A stretch of 64,000 nt of DNA from NCBI GenBank assembly GCA_937921825.1, contig CAKZVK010000057.1, positions 1 through 64,000 of the forward strand, read 5' to 3'. The stretch comes from an uncultured Saprospiraceae bacterium (GTDB lineage: Bacteria > Bacteroidota > Bacteroidia > Chitinophagales > Saprospiraceae). The translations under genes and the position numbers were made by a program. This document shows positions 1-7,298 of the stretch, piece after piece. The notes under the pieces are model-generated. The model saw only the letters and a list, made by a program, of their open reading frames with translations. It did no database searches and was not told where the DNA came from. How positions within the stretch are numbered: position 1 is the first letter of the stretch; every line of letters starts with the position of its first letter.

Positions 1-84
1 TTAACTGACATAAATTCTTTTGTAAATAGTTGGTATAAGCTCCACAAACCCATAGAGATAGATTGGGAAGGGAATAAAATATAA
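1..84 (+). CDS. C-terminal end of an unidentified protein (partial)
   Basis: Frame 1 is open from the first base and stops at TAA 82-84, giving 27 residues ending in EIDWEGNKI. A rho-independent terminator follows directly, which supports this being the end of a real plus-strand gene that starts outside the window. The fragment is too short to assign a family or function. Confidence 0.5.
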   Translation, partial: LTDINSFVNSWYKLHKPIEIDWEGNKI

Positions 85-91
85 ATTGATA

Positions 92-121
92 GAGCCTCTG
101 AGAAATCAGGGGCTTTTGTTA
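92..121 (+). terminator. Rho-independent terminator after the left-edge gene
   Basis: GCCTCTGA and TCAGGGGC form a stem with a short GAAA loop (one G-T type pair), followed by TTTTGTTATTT. It lies 8 bases after the stop of the plus-strand partial gene. Confidence 0.65.
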
Positions 122-126
122 TTTAT

Positions 127-328
127 AGAGCTGCGATATTCTTAAACTTAACAGATTGTAGGAATCCATCGAGTACTGAAAGGATATGAGACTTGTTTTT
201 CTCATCTAGTTTTTCAAGGTCACTCAATCGCTGTAACATGATAGGATCTTTAAAGAGATCAGCTTTGTCAGACTCACCAAGTAGATAACCTACAGTAGTA
301 CCAAGATAGCCAGCGATATTTTTAGCGA
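127..328 (-). pseudogene. XRE-family HTH regulator, C-terminal fragment
   Basis: On the minus strand the bases read VAKNIAGYLGTTVGYLLGES, then DKADLFKDPIMLQRLSDLEK and a C-terminal helix ending KFKNIAAL and a stop at about 127. The stretch VxYLLGESD followed by a 'D-M-L-x-R-L' helix is typical of the last HTH helix and C-terminal tail of XRE-type repressors. The N-terminal HTH is missing: the reading frame runs directly into the left edge of a double-hairpin repeat at 329. I read it as a truncated relic. It could still be made as a short peptide, but no start codon is seen. Confidence 0.6.
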
Positions 329-410
329 CCCCCCGTTCGTCTGGGCTTGTAGCCCAGATGCAATATGATCGAAAAAGAAAGAAGCCCTTGCAGAGTTGTG
401 AGGGTTTTTA
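329..410. repeat. Double-hairpin repeat, copy A
   Basis: Composite element of about 80 bp. Part 1 is CCCCGTTCG followed by the palindrome GTCTGGGC-TTGTA-GCCCAGAT. Part 2 is a purine-rich spacer (AATATGATCGAAAAAGAAAG) and a second hairpin AGCCCT...AGGG followed by T's. The C-rich foot plus palindrome resembles REP/BIME-type elements. The second hairpin works as a terminator in either direction (A's before, T's after). Both flanking reading frames are truncated at its edges. Confidence 0.75.
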
Positions 411-772
411 GTTAGAGTAAGAAATGTTGTTTCAATGTCCTGAAACTCCTGCTCTCCAGGAAGGATGTGTCTGAAGAGACTTAGAGCGAAATCAAAGTTC
501 TGCGGCCAGATGCCATCGTATATGTTCACGTAATTAGAAGTTGTAGAGGGATGATCTACTTTAGTGTAAACCTGCATGACATGACCAGAATAAATCGTGT
601 AGCAGTTACTTCCATAGTCATAATAAAGCGTGACAAGTATCTCTTTGTCTTTTTGTGTCCAGGGATCGAAGTAGGTCTTTTTAAAATTGTCCCTCTTGTC
701 AGAATCTCTGGTTTGCTCAAATCCATTGGAGAGTAAGAATTGTTTGATGCTGAAATCGTTGTCTATGTGCAT
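411..772 (-). pseudogene. Unknown small protein, 3' end replaced by repeat A
   Basis: The open frame starts at ATG 772, 10 bases after the stop of an XRE-regulator fragment. It encodes about 120 native residues (FLLSNGFEQTRDSDKR..., TKVDHPSTTSNYVNIYDGIW...) with many aromatics and no signal peptide. From about 410 the frame continues through the repeat and into the next fragment in the wrong frame, stopping near 290, so the last 40 residues are not native. The small, acidic and aromatic character next to an XRE gene fits accessory proteins such as immunity or toxin-antitoxin partners, but I do not recognise the family. Confidence 0.45.
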
Positions 773-781
773 AGCTCAAAT

Positions 782-934
782 CTATTTGGCGATGGCGTAT
801 GTTCTCCTGTTCTTGATCTCTCTGATGACGGCATCCAGAGTAAAATAGACTTGAGATTTTTCTTCAGTAGAGAAGTCTTTGACTTCTTTAAGTCGGGTGA
901 TCATATCTTGATCCTTGAGCAGATTATTGAGGTT
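782..934 (-). pseudogene. Second XRE-family regulator C-terminal fragment
   Basis: The minus strand reads NLNNLLKDQDMITRLKEVKD and then a helix ending REIKNRRTYAIAK with stop TAG at 782-784. The 'L-x-R-L-x-E-V' plus 'DAxIRExK' pattern matches the C-terminal tail of XRE-type repressors and resembles the fragment at 127-328. The HTH part is missing, because the frame meets repeat copy B at 935. The stop lies only 10 bases before the start at 772, so regulator and downstream gene were probably an operon before truncation. Confidence 0.55.
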
Positions 935-1015
935 CCCCGTTCGTCTGGGCTTGTAGCCCAGATGCTATATGATTGAAAAGAAAATGAGCCCTTGCAGAGA
1001 TGTGAGGGCTTTTTG
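935..1015. repeat. Double-hairpin repeat, copy B
   Basis: Nearly identical to copy A: CCCCGTTCG, the palindrome GTCTGGGC-TTGTA-GCCCAGAT, the spacer GCTATATGATTGAAAAG and the terminator-like hairpin AGCCCT-TGCAGAGATGTG-AGGGCT followed by TTTTTG. It is in the same orientation as the other copies. Confidence 0.75.
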
Positions 1016-1020
1016 TTTAT

Positions 1021-1075
1021 CCCCCCGTTCGTCTGGGCTTGAAGCAAAGATGCTGTATTATTGAAAAGAATACGA
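1021..1075. repeat. Double-hairpin repeat, copy C (degenerate, first half)
   Basis: Begins CCCCCCGTTCGTCTGGGCTT like copies A and B, but the second arm of the palindrome is broken (GAAGCAAAGATG). The spacer (CTGTATTATTGAAAAGAA) is recognisable. The terminator hairpin is absent. Confidence 0.6.
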
Positions 1076-1119
1076 GCTTAGATTAGGTACACTAAAGGAA
1101 AGTTATAAAGTATAACCCT

Positions 1120-1202
1120 CGATAGTCGATGTCTGTGACATCGATTCGATATGCTAGAAAAGAAAAGAAAGAAGCCCTTGTCGAGTTGTGAGGGCTTTTT
1201 TA
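1120..1202. repeat. Double-hairpin repeat, copy D (variant first hairpin)
   Basis: The spacer GATATGCTAGAAAAGAAAAG and the hairpin AGCCCT-TGTCGAGTTGTG-AGGGCTTTTTT match the other copies. The first hairpin is a different palindrome, CGATGTC-TGT-GACATCG. The architecture (hairpin, purine-rich spacer, terminator hairpin) is kept while the first stem sequence has changed. Confidence 0.6.
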
Positions 1203-1439
1203 TTGTAGATGATCAAGTTCGGGATACTTGTCTTTGAGTTTCCTTAGGCAGATGGAGCACTTATTTCTCTCAAGATTTTCTTTTCGGAAAGAAGGCTCAA
1301 GCATATTGAGGTAAATAAATAGATCAGTTGATGGATACTCAGAGAATACTAATCCACATAGATATTTATTCTCTTGACTGTATGGGATATCCGATTCTAT
1401 TATTTTATCAAAAATGTGTTCTTGTCCATTCTGAGTTGT
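1200..1439 (-). pseudogene. Truncated unknown protein ending in CxxC...DH (HNH-like start)
   Basis: The open frame reads from inside repeat E (nominal start 1472) to TAA at 1200-1202. Native sequence seems to begin at about 1439 (TTQNGQEHIFDKIIESDIPY...) and ends KCSICLRKLKDKYPELDHLQ. C-S-I-C followed 12 residues later by L-D-H resembles the first half of an HNH nuclease fold, but the chain stops there, so this is weak. The 5' part is replaced by repeat E and the stop touches repeat D. Most likely a remnant. Confidence 0.35.
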
Positions 1440-1519
1440 CCCCGTTCGTCTGGGCTTGTAGCTCAGATGCAATATGATCGAAAAAGAAAGAAGCCCTTGC
1501 AGATATGTGAGGTTTTTTT
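1440..1519. repeat. Double-hairpin repeat, copy E
   Basis: Same order as copy A: CCCGTTCG, the palindrome GTCTGGGC-TTGTA-GCTCAGAT with one mismatch, spacer, and the hairpin AGCCCT...AGG followed by seven T's. It is the rightmost copy, and no further copy was noticed in the window. Confidence 0.7.
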
Positions 1520-1623
1520 GTGCTACAAACTACGCCTAACGGGTAGTTAGTTTTGCTTCTTTATATTTCAAGCGTTCTACGTAGAGGTTTACAAACCTCG
1601 ACGATCTAGTGCGATCTAGTGAA

Positions 1624-1660
1624 TACAAAAAACGCCTGCCTTCGGGTAAGGCAGACGTCT
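1624..1660 (-). terminator. Terminator of the HtrA protease gene
   Basis: Read on the minus strand, CTGCCTTA-CCC-GAAGGCAG is a strong stem extended by ACG/CGT, followed by TTTTTTG. It lies about 60 bases after the protease stop at 1718. Confidence 0.75.
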
Positions 1661-1717
1661 CAAAACAAAACGAAAAACCAACTTTTTCTTTGTCGAGAAT
1701 GCTAGTTTACATTCTTC

Positions 1718-2875
1718 TTATATTCCTTTTCTAAGTTTTACACTTAGCTTTTTAGTTTTCTTTTTTCTTCTTAAGGTTACATCCAGTACATCTCCTACTT
1801 TAGCAAACTGCATGACCTCTACTAAGTCTTCCCACTCTAGAATTGTAGTACCATTGACAGAAGTAATAATGTCGCCTGGTAGTATTCCAGATAGCTGTGC
1901 TGCACTTCCTGGCACTAACTTTCCTACATAAACGCCTGAGGTATGGAAAAGGTTTTTCTCATTGACTAATTCTTCTGTGACACTGTCGCCATATACACCA
2001 AGCGCCGCTCTTTTGATATCCCCATTGGCTTTTATTTCATTGACGATACGTGAGACTAAGTTAGAAGGAATCGCAAATGAGTAACCAGCGAATACTCCTG
2101 TAGGCGTTGCAATAGCAGTATTGATACCGATCAACTTACCGTCCTCATTGACTAGAGCACCGCCACTATTTCCTGGGTTAATTGCCGCATCCGTCTGGAT
2201 AAATTCTTCTATTGTCTTTTCACCCTCTATGATATCTATGTCTCGTCCTTTAGCAGAGACTATACCGGCTGTCACTGTAGAGGTAAGATAGCTGAATGGA
2301 TTTCCTACAGCAGCTACCCACTCACCTACTTTGACTTCATCAGAATCAGCATAGGCGACATGCTCTAAGCCCGAGGCTTCTATCTTGAGTACTGCGAGAT
2401 CTGTACTCGGATCTGTGCCTATCTTAGTCGCAATAAACTCTCTCTTGTCTGGAAGAGAAACTTTAATATCGTCCGCATATCCTACTACGTGATTATTAGT
2501 TACTATATATCCATTCTCTGAAATAATTACTCCAGATCCTGTGCCTTGCTTAGGACCAAAATATTGTTGGCCAAAAAAATCTTCCAGATTAAAAAATCCA
2601 TCAAAGGGAGAAGAGCCCCCGCCTCTTTCTTGTCTACGTTGCTGAGCTAAGGTTTTGCTTTCATTGGCCGTGATATGAACGACCGCAGGCGTAACCATAT
2701 CTGCGGCTTTGACAAAATTAAAAGGCTGTGCAAGTTCTGTAGGAGCTGAGGTCAGTACTGCTCTAGGAGATTGATTCTCTACAATTTCTGCTGTGGGCAG
2801 CGAAGCCTTCAGGGCAAAAAAAGCAATCAAGCCTCCGAGTACACTTGCAAATAATAATGATGAAAATTGCTTCAT
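1718..2875 (-). CDS. htrA: HtrA/DegP-family periplasmic serine protease with one PDZ domain
   Basis: A 385-residue protein with an N-terminal hydrophobic segment (about residues 5-25) that exports or anchors it. The trypsin-like domain carries the full triad: His129 in TNNHVV, Asp159 in STDLAVL and Ser237 in PGNSGGA. A single PDZ domain spans about 290-385 (GVYVGKLVPGSAAQLSGILPGD). DegP/DegQ usually have two PDZ domains, so the architecture is nearer DegS/HhoA-type proteases. The expected role is removal or refolding of misfolded envelope proteins. It lies downstream of the DsbA-like and RprXY-like genes on the same strand, but a 190 bp gap suggests its own promoter. Confidence 0.92.
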   Translation of the reverse strand: MKQFSSLLFASVLGGLIAFFALKASLPTAEIVENQSPRAVLTSAPTELAQPFNFVKAADMVTPAVVHITANESKTLAQQRRQERGGGSSPFDGFFNLEDFFGQQYFGPKQGTGSGVIISENGYIVTNNHVVGYADDIKVSLPDKREFIATKIGTDPSTDLAVLKIEASGLEHVAYADSDEVKVGEWVAAVGNPFSYLTSTVTAGIVSAKGRDIDIIEGEKTIEEFIQTDAAINPGNSGGALVNEDGKLIGINTAIATPTGVFAGYSFAIPSNLVSRIVNEIKANGDIKRAALGVYGDSVTEELVNEKNLFHTSGVYVGKLVPGSAAQLSGILPGDIITSVNGTTILEWEDLVEVMQFAKVGDVLDVTLRRKKKTKKLSVKLRKGI

Positions 2876-3066
2876 TTAGTATAGTGTTAAGTCCTAATGA
2901 AACACCTAAGAACGAATGTAAGTTATTCATTAGCAATGGTTTAACATGATGTTAACAGGCAAGATAAGTATAGCCATCACAAGTAGAATAACACGATTTT
3001 CTATCAGTCTCTACCATTTATAGACTAGGAAAAGGCTAGATCAGATCAACGATAAAAATTGAAGTC

Positions 3067-3741
3067 TTAGCGAAGGACGCTTTGGATATTTTTTATCATT
3101 TGAGCACTAGTGGTATACCCTTTACCTATAGCCGTGACTACCCCTTCTTTCTCTAAGAGTATAGTAGGAAAGGAATTGACGCCGAGTTCTCTGGCGCGCT
3201 GAAAATCTTTCTTTACCTCTACTTTAGCTTTTTCGGAATCGAATAGTTTATCAAATTCTTGGGTAGAAATTTTTTGAGCTTCTAGTGCAGCATGATACGA
3301 GGCTGACTGATTCATGTCTTTGTTGTGATAGTAGAAATCTCTTTGGATGTGCTTAAAAAATGCCACTTCCTTACCCGGTGCCAATTGTCTGACGAGGACT
3401 ACTGCACGGCATGGGGGTTCTGTATCATAGGCGAGGTCCGCTCTATCTAATATATCGTAGTTGAATTCCTGTCCTGAAGCTTTATGCACATCTTCCCAGT
3501 GATGAGATAGAAAAGATTTCATATTAATCATCGTCTCATCATAGTAAGGCCGCAGCCCACCCATCACTAGTTCTACCTCTGCCTTTTCCTTGTATGTGTC
3601 GTAGACTTCTACCCACTGAGGTGCAATACCATAGCACCATGAACACATCGGATCACCTACATAGATAAGTTTATAGTTTTCTTGTGCCATAGTGAGAGAA
3701 CATAGATAAAGAGAACAAAAGATAGTCAATAGGGTTTTCAT
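3067..3741 (-). CDS. DsbA-family thiol oxidoreductase (FrnE-like), secreted
   Basis: A 224-residue protein with a signal peptide (about 1-19, ending TMAQ). The thioredoxin-fold motif is C33-S-W-C36 in GDPMCSWCYG, followed by a helical insertion, and a cis-Pro-type loop occurs at NSFPTILL. The C-terminal part resembles the FrnE/DsbA-like group rather than classical DsbA. It probably acts in periplasmic disulfide chemistry. The substrate is unknown. It follows the response-regulator gene by about 100 bp, with a terminator between, so it is likely transcribed separately. Confidence 0.8.
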   Translation of the reverse strand: MKTLLTIFCSLYLCSLTMAQENYKLIYVGDPMCSWCYGIAPQWVEVYDTYKEKAEVELVMGGLRPYYDETMINMKSFLSHHWEDVHKASGQEFNYDILDRADLAYDTEPPCRAVVLVRQLAPGKEVAFFKHIQRDFYYHNKDMNQSASYHAALEAQKISTQEFDKLFDSEKAKVEVKKDFQRARELGVNSFPTILLEKEGVVTAIGKGYTTSAQMIKNIQSVLR

Positions 3742-3776
3742 AGGTCTAAGATAACTGATAGAAGGCGTAAAAAATA

Positions 3777-3812
3777 AAGACAGGAACTACTCACTATGAA
3801 TATTCCTGTCTC
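3777..3812 (-). terminator. Terminator after the response regulator
   Basis: On the minus strand GAGACAGGAA and TTCCTGTCTT form a 9-10 bp stem, followed by TTATTTTTT. It sits between the response-regulator stop (3842) and the DsbA-like start (3741). Confidence 0.7.
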
Positions 3813-3841
3813 AGAATTTTAAAAATGTGTGCTTCTTTAGT

Positions 3842-4576
3842 TTACTCCACTACAGCTTCAGATCTATCTATCAGTCTGAATCCATTACCGTGGATGTTTA
3901 CTATCTCTAATTTTTCATCTTGCTTAAGATACTTTCTCAGCTTAGTGACAAAGACATCCATACTTCTTGCTGTGAAGTAGTTATCCTCACCCCAGATTTT
4001 CGTCAGTGCTACCGAACGCGGTAGTACATCGTTCTTGTGCAGACAGAATAATCTTAGTAAATGTGCCTCCTTAGGAGAGAGATTATCTTTTTTGACCTCA
4101 CCAGTAACACTACTTGTATAGGTGAGAATTCTTAATGGATAATTAAAGTGATAATCTCCAAGGTTGAATTCTTTTATATCCTCAGCTGGATCTGGTTTCG
4201 TTCCTGATCTTCTTAGGATAGCTTGTACTCTAAGTAGGAGTTCTTCTGAATTAAAGGGTTTAGTGATGTAATCATCGGCTCCGATTTTGAACCCTTCTAG
4301 TACATCTTCTTTTAGTGATTTTGCAGTCAAGAATATGAGGGGTATATCCTTGTCCTTTTCCCGAATTTCTTTAGCTAGAGTGAAGCCATCTTTTTTAGGC
4401 ATCATGACATCAAGAATACACAGGGCATAATCCCCTTTATTGTATTTCTGTAGTCCTTCTTCTCCATCCTTCGCAAGTTCTACCTGATATTCATGCATCT
4501 CAAGGTATGACCTGAGAACATCACCAAAGTTTTGGTCATCTTCTACAAGTAATATACTTTTTGAGTTTTCTGACAT
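3842..4576 (-). CDS. rprY: OmpR-family response regulator, RprY-like
   Basis: A 244-residue protein. The receiver domain (about 5-125) has the phospho-acceptor Asp56 in CILDVMMP, acidic residues VEDD at 11-14, Thr84 and Lys106 (ITKPF). The winged-helix DNA-binding domain follows (about 140-238), with LSPKEAHLLRLFC and the recognition region RSMDVFVTKLRKYL. It is encoded 88 bp after a histidine kinase on the same strand, so the two form a two-component pair. Closest recalled relatives are RprY-type regulators of Bacteroidetes. Target genes are not visible. Confidence 0.88.
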   Translation of the reverse strand: MSENSKSILLVEDDQNFGDVLRSYLEMHEYQVELAKDGEEGLQKYNKGDYALCILDVMMPKKDGFTLAKEIREKDKDIPLIFLTAKSLKEDVLEGFKIGADDYITKPFNSEELLLRVQAILRRSGTKPDPAEDIKEFNLGDYHFNYPLRILTYTSSVTGEVKKDNLSPKEAHLLRLFCLHKNDVLPRSVALTKIWGEDNYFTARSMDVFVTKLRKYLKQDEKLEIVNIHGNGFRLIDRSEAVVE

Positions 4577-4664
4577 TTTTCGATTGTTAGTTGTTATTAA
4601 TAAAAGTGGTTGCTATAGTTCGTTTCTCATAATTTAGATGTTAAAATTACTGTTTAGTCACTTT

Positions 4665-6092
4665 TTATGCGTTTACGTTCTGTTTTAGAGGTAAAAAAAT
4701 TGTAAATGTGCTTCCTTTATCCAATTCTGAAGTCACTTTTACTTCTCCTTTATGGGCATCTACTAAGGCCTTTACATAGCTTAAGCCTAGGCCAAAACCC
4801 TTGATATCATGTCTATTTCCAGTATGGACCCGATAGAATTTATCAAAGATATGCTTAAGGGATTCCTTAGACATACCAATTCCATTGTCTTCAATAGCTA
4901 TATATACGCCAGATTTGGCGTCGCCGGTAGTAACAGTAATTCTTGGGGTCTCACTAGAATACTTTTCAGCATTATCCAATAAGTTATGAACAATATTTGA
5001 GATATGGGTCATATCGGCTTCAATTATTGGCTTAGTGGCATTTAGATGCGTTATTAAAGATCCTGACCTCTTAATAACTTTTAGCCTACTATTCTCCGCT
5101 GCCTGATAGACGACATCATTTATATTCACCTCCGTCAGCTTCAGATCAAAATCTTCCTTGTCTATTCTCGCCATCTGAAGGACCTTCTCTACCTGATTAA
5201 GCATCCGCTTGTTTTCTTGCTTGATTATTCCCGCAAAACGCTTAATCTTTTTGTGGTCTGATATTACTGTACCGTTCGTAATAGAATCTGTCGCCAGGGA
5301 AATAGTCGCTATTGGGGTCTTAAACTCATGTGTCATATTATTTATAAAATCTGTCTTCATTTCAGAGACTTTCTTCTGTCTAAATATGACGAAGACAGTG
5401 TAAGAGAAACATAATAATATGAGACTGGTAAAGAGCAATGAACTCAGTAAAGAGGGCACTACCTTGGCCCATAACCAACTCCGCTGACCTGGAAAAAAGA
5501 TTTTCAAATACCCCGGAGAACCTTCTTCATTGTTAAAGAGCTGTACCATATGCTTAGAATCATAGAGTCCTTTGTCCTGACCCGTTTCTGAGCTCCCTTC
5601 ACTCTTCACTTGTACTGCAAAGTTTCCATTCCTGATTACAAAATCCTCTTGCTTATTAGAATAGACTCCATAATCATAACTCAGATTAATGTCCTGATCA
5701 GATAAGGCCTCTCTGATGTATCGATTAAGATTCTGCTTATTGATACTCTCTAGGAGGTCATCCTTATAGAGGGTCATGTTACTCGCCAACTCCATGATAC
5801 GCTTGTCGAAAGAGGTTTTTTGATTAGAAAGCATCTTGCTGAAGTGTACACTTTCCTTACCGAAGATCTTTGTGCGCTGCTTTTGATTGAAGAAATCTAG
5901 GACAAAGTCAGGCTTTTCAGTATCCTCTAGCAAGCTTTGCTTCACACTATTCATGGCCATAGTGATCTTATCATCAAAGTTCTTCTCATCTAGATCTACC
6001 TGTGCCTTAATCCATATGAACTGAGTAACCGCTATCCCTAGCAGAGAGACAGACATTAGAATAACAATGGCCCATATGGATTTCTTATTCAT
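4665..6092 (-). CDS. rprX: Sensor histidine kinase, RprX-like
   Basis: A 475-residue kinase with a TM helix at about 8-29, a 180-residue extracytoplasmic sensor region and a second TM helix at about 210-237. The HisKA box contains His255 (NNMTHEFKTP), followed by an ATPase domain with N-box LLDNAEKYS, G1 DNGIGMS and G2 GFGLGLSYV. There is no obvious HAMP domain between TM2 and the H-box. The gene precedes the rprY-like regulator and probably phosphorylates it. The sensed signal is unknown. A Bacteroidetes-type -7 box lies upstream at 6143-6150. Confidence 0.88.
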   Translation of the reverse strand: MNKKSIWAIVILMSVSLLGIAVTQFIWIKAQVDLDEKNFDDKITMAMNSVKQSLLEDTEKPDFVLDFFNQKQRTKIFGKESVHFSKMLSNQKTSFDKRIMELASNMTLYKDDLLESINKQNLNRYIREALSDQDINLSYDYGVYSNKQEDFVIRNGNFAVQVKSEGSSETGQDKGLYDSKHMVQLFNNEEGSPGYLKIFFPGQRSWLWAKVVPSLLSSLLFTSLILLCFSYTVFVIFRQKKVSEMKTDFINNMTHEFKTPIATISLATDSITNGTVISDHKKIKRFAGIIKQENKRMLNQVEKVLQMARIDKEDFDLKLTEVNINDVVYQAAENSRLKVIKRSGSLITHLNATKPIIEADMTHISNIVHNLLDNAEKYSSETPRITVTTGDAKSGVYIAIEDNGIGMSKESLKHIFDKFYRVHTGNRHDIKGFGLGLSYVKALVDAHKGEVKVTSELDKGSTFTIFLPLKQNVNA

Positions 6093-6142
6093 CTACAGTT
6101 TTATGATGGTGATGGAAGGATGATTTGATTCGTTGATTTTAA

Positions 6143-6150
6143 CAAAAATA
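6143..6150 (-). promoter_or_regulatory. Possible -7 box for the RprXY-like operon
   Basis: The minus strand reads TATTTTTG, an exact TAnnTTTG match, about 50 bases upstream of the kinase start. No good TTG -33 element is seen at the expected spacing, so support is modest. Confidence 0.35.
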
Positions 6151-6234
6151 ACTTATCAGTTCTTTGAATATGTACCTTTAACCAACATTTAAACTACTGA
6201 GTAAAAACTGTAATTATATCTTAACATCTAGAAA

Positions 6235-6639
6235 ATGAAAAAAATAGAACACATCGGTATAGCCGTAGAAGATATCAAAGCCAGTGAAGCACTATTTAGT
6301 GCACTATTTGGTGTAGAACCGTATAAGCAGGAACTGGTAGAAGCTCAGAAAGTCCTGACCTCATTTTTCAGAGTCGGCACTAATAAAATAGAACTGCTCC
6401 AAGCGACCTCAGAGGATAGTGTTATAAAAAAATTCATAGACAAAAAAGGGCCTGGATTCCATCACATAGCCTTTGCCGTTACAGATATTTTATCAGAGAT
6501 GAAACGCCTCACAGAAAGCGGTTTCAGACTATTACAAGAAGAACCAACAAAAGGCGCAGACAACAAACTGGTCTGCTTTCTCCATCCAAAATCCACCAAT
6601 GGCATTCTCATAGAATTGGTGCAAGAAATAGAGGAATAG
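6235..6639 (+). CDS. mce: Methylmalonyl-CoA epimerase
   Basis: A 134-residue VOC-fold protein. Metal-ligand positions are visible: His in IEHIGIAVED near the N-terminus, Gln/Glu in IELLQATSED, His in GFHHIAFAV and Glu in GILIELVQE. It interconverts (R)- and (S)-methylmalonyl-CoA in the propionate/succinyl-CoA route, in the cytoplasm. The length is normal for the family. It is a single gene flanked by opposite-strand or distant genes, and mutase genes are not in this window. Confidence 0.9.
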   Translation: MKKIEHIGIAVEDIKASEALFSALFGVEPYKQELVEAQKVLTSFFRVGTNKIELLQATSEDSVIKKFIDKKGPGFHHIAFAVTDILSEMKRLTESGFRLLQEEPTKGADNKLVCFLHPKSTNGILIELVQEIEE

Positions 6640-6788
6640 CTCCTTTCATTTTCAACTAAGGAACGCAGAAGAATTTCTCATCTATAGGCATCACTTGGGA
6701 TTTCTCTTTCTGAGATGCTCTTACCAAAAAGCGAAACTAGCTTCCTTCGATGATTTTAATTGACAATTGATAATTGGCAATTAGCAAG
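6640..6788. other. Intergenic, AT-rich TTGACAATT-type repeat tail
   Basis: No gene is visible. At about 6757-6787 there is a low-complexity stretch of AATTGACAATTGATAATTGG type. A similar stretch occurs in reverse orientation at 47919-47952 beside the S23-type gene. It directly abuts the G-rich tandem repeat. Confidence 0.4.
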
Positions 6789-7007
6789 CGGGCTGAATTC
6801 CCTTTTAGGGGTTAGGGGTTGGGCTGAATTCCCCTTCAGGGGTTAGGGGTTGAGCTGAATTCCCTTTTAGGGGTTAGGAGTTGAGCTGAATTCCCCTTTA
6901 GGGGCAGGGGTTGGGCTGAATTCCCCTTTTAGGGGTTAGGGGTTGGGCTGAATTCCCCTTTTAGGGGTTAGGGGTTGGGCTGAATTCCCCTTTAGGGGTT
7001 AGGGGTG
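6789..7007. repeat. G-rich tandem repeat, seven units of about 31 bp
   Basis: Seven head-to-tail units of consensus GGGCTGAATTCCCC TTTTAGGGG TTAGGGGTT (30-32 bp) start near 6791, 6822, 6853, 6884, 6914, 6946 and 6978. Each unit has a CCCC/GGGG mini-hairpin and three clustered G-runs joined by TTA and TT, a pattern able to form G-quadruplexes. Point differences among units (TTCAGGGG, TTAGGAG, GGGGCAGGGG) show partial decay. No coding frame is conserved through it. Confidence 0.85.
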
Positions 7008-7298
7008 AGTATTCTAGGGCTTGGATTTCATCCTCTATTTGGGGCTTGCTAAGCAATTATACACATAATATAAACCTCGTATATATAACTCTCTGAAGAT
7101 AGGGTACGTAGATTTGATTTCCTTCCCTTGAAATACCTAAGATGAATAAATTATCAGTCATTTATGCTGCCATCTCACTGAGAATCAGCACAATAATATC
7201 ATATAGAGTGGGTTAACATACTGTGCAACGCTAAAATTGACTGATTTTATTATAAGGCACTGTTTTTGTATGACTTATAAATAACAATCTGTGATAAT
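7008..7298. other. Intergenic leader of the glucosaminidase gene
   Basis: No gene is seen. The end nearest the gene holds a possible promoter: TTG, 21 bases, then TGTTTTTG at 7261-7268, one mismatch from TAnnTTTG, about 30 bases before the start codon. Confidence 0.3.

Noticed and set aside
329-1519. Integron cassette array with attC sites
   Set aside because: The repeats are regularly spaced between small genes, but I find no RYYYAAC/GTTRRRY core sites in the right places and no integrase. Genes are also truncated at the repeats, unlike cassettes.
1718-2875. Two-PDZ DegP/DegQ
   Set aside because: Only one PDZ domain fits in the length after the protease domain, so a DegS/HhoA-type architecture was called.
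6789-7007. CRISPR or coding repeat
   Set aside because: No spacers between units and no frame kept open through the seven units. It is a tandem repeat.
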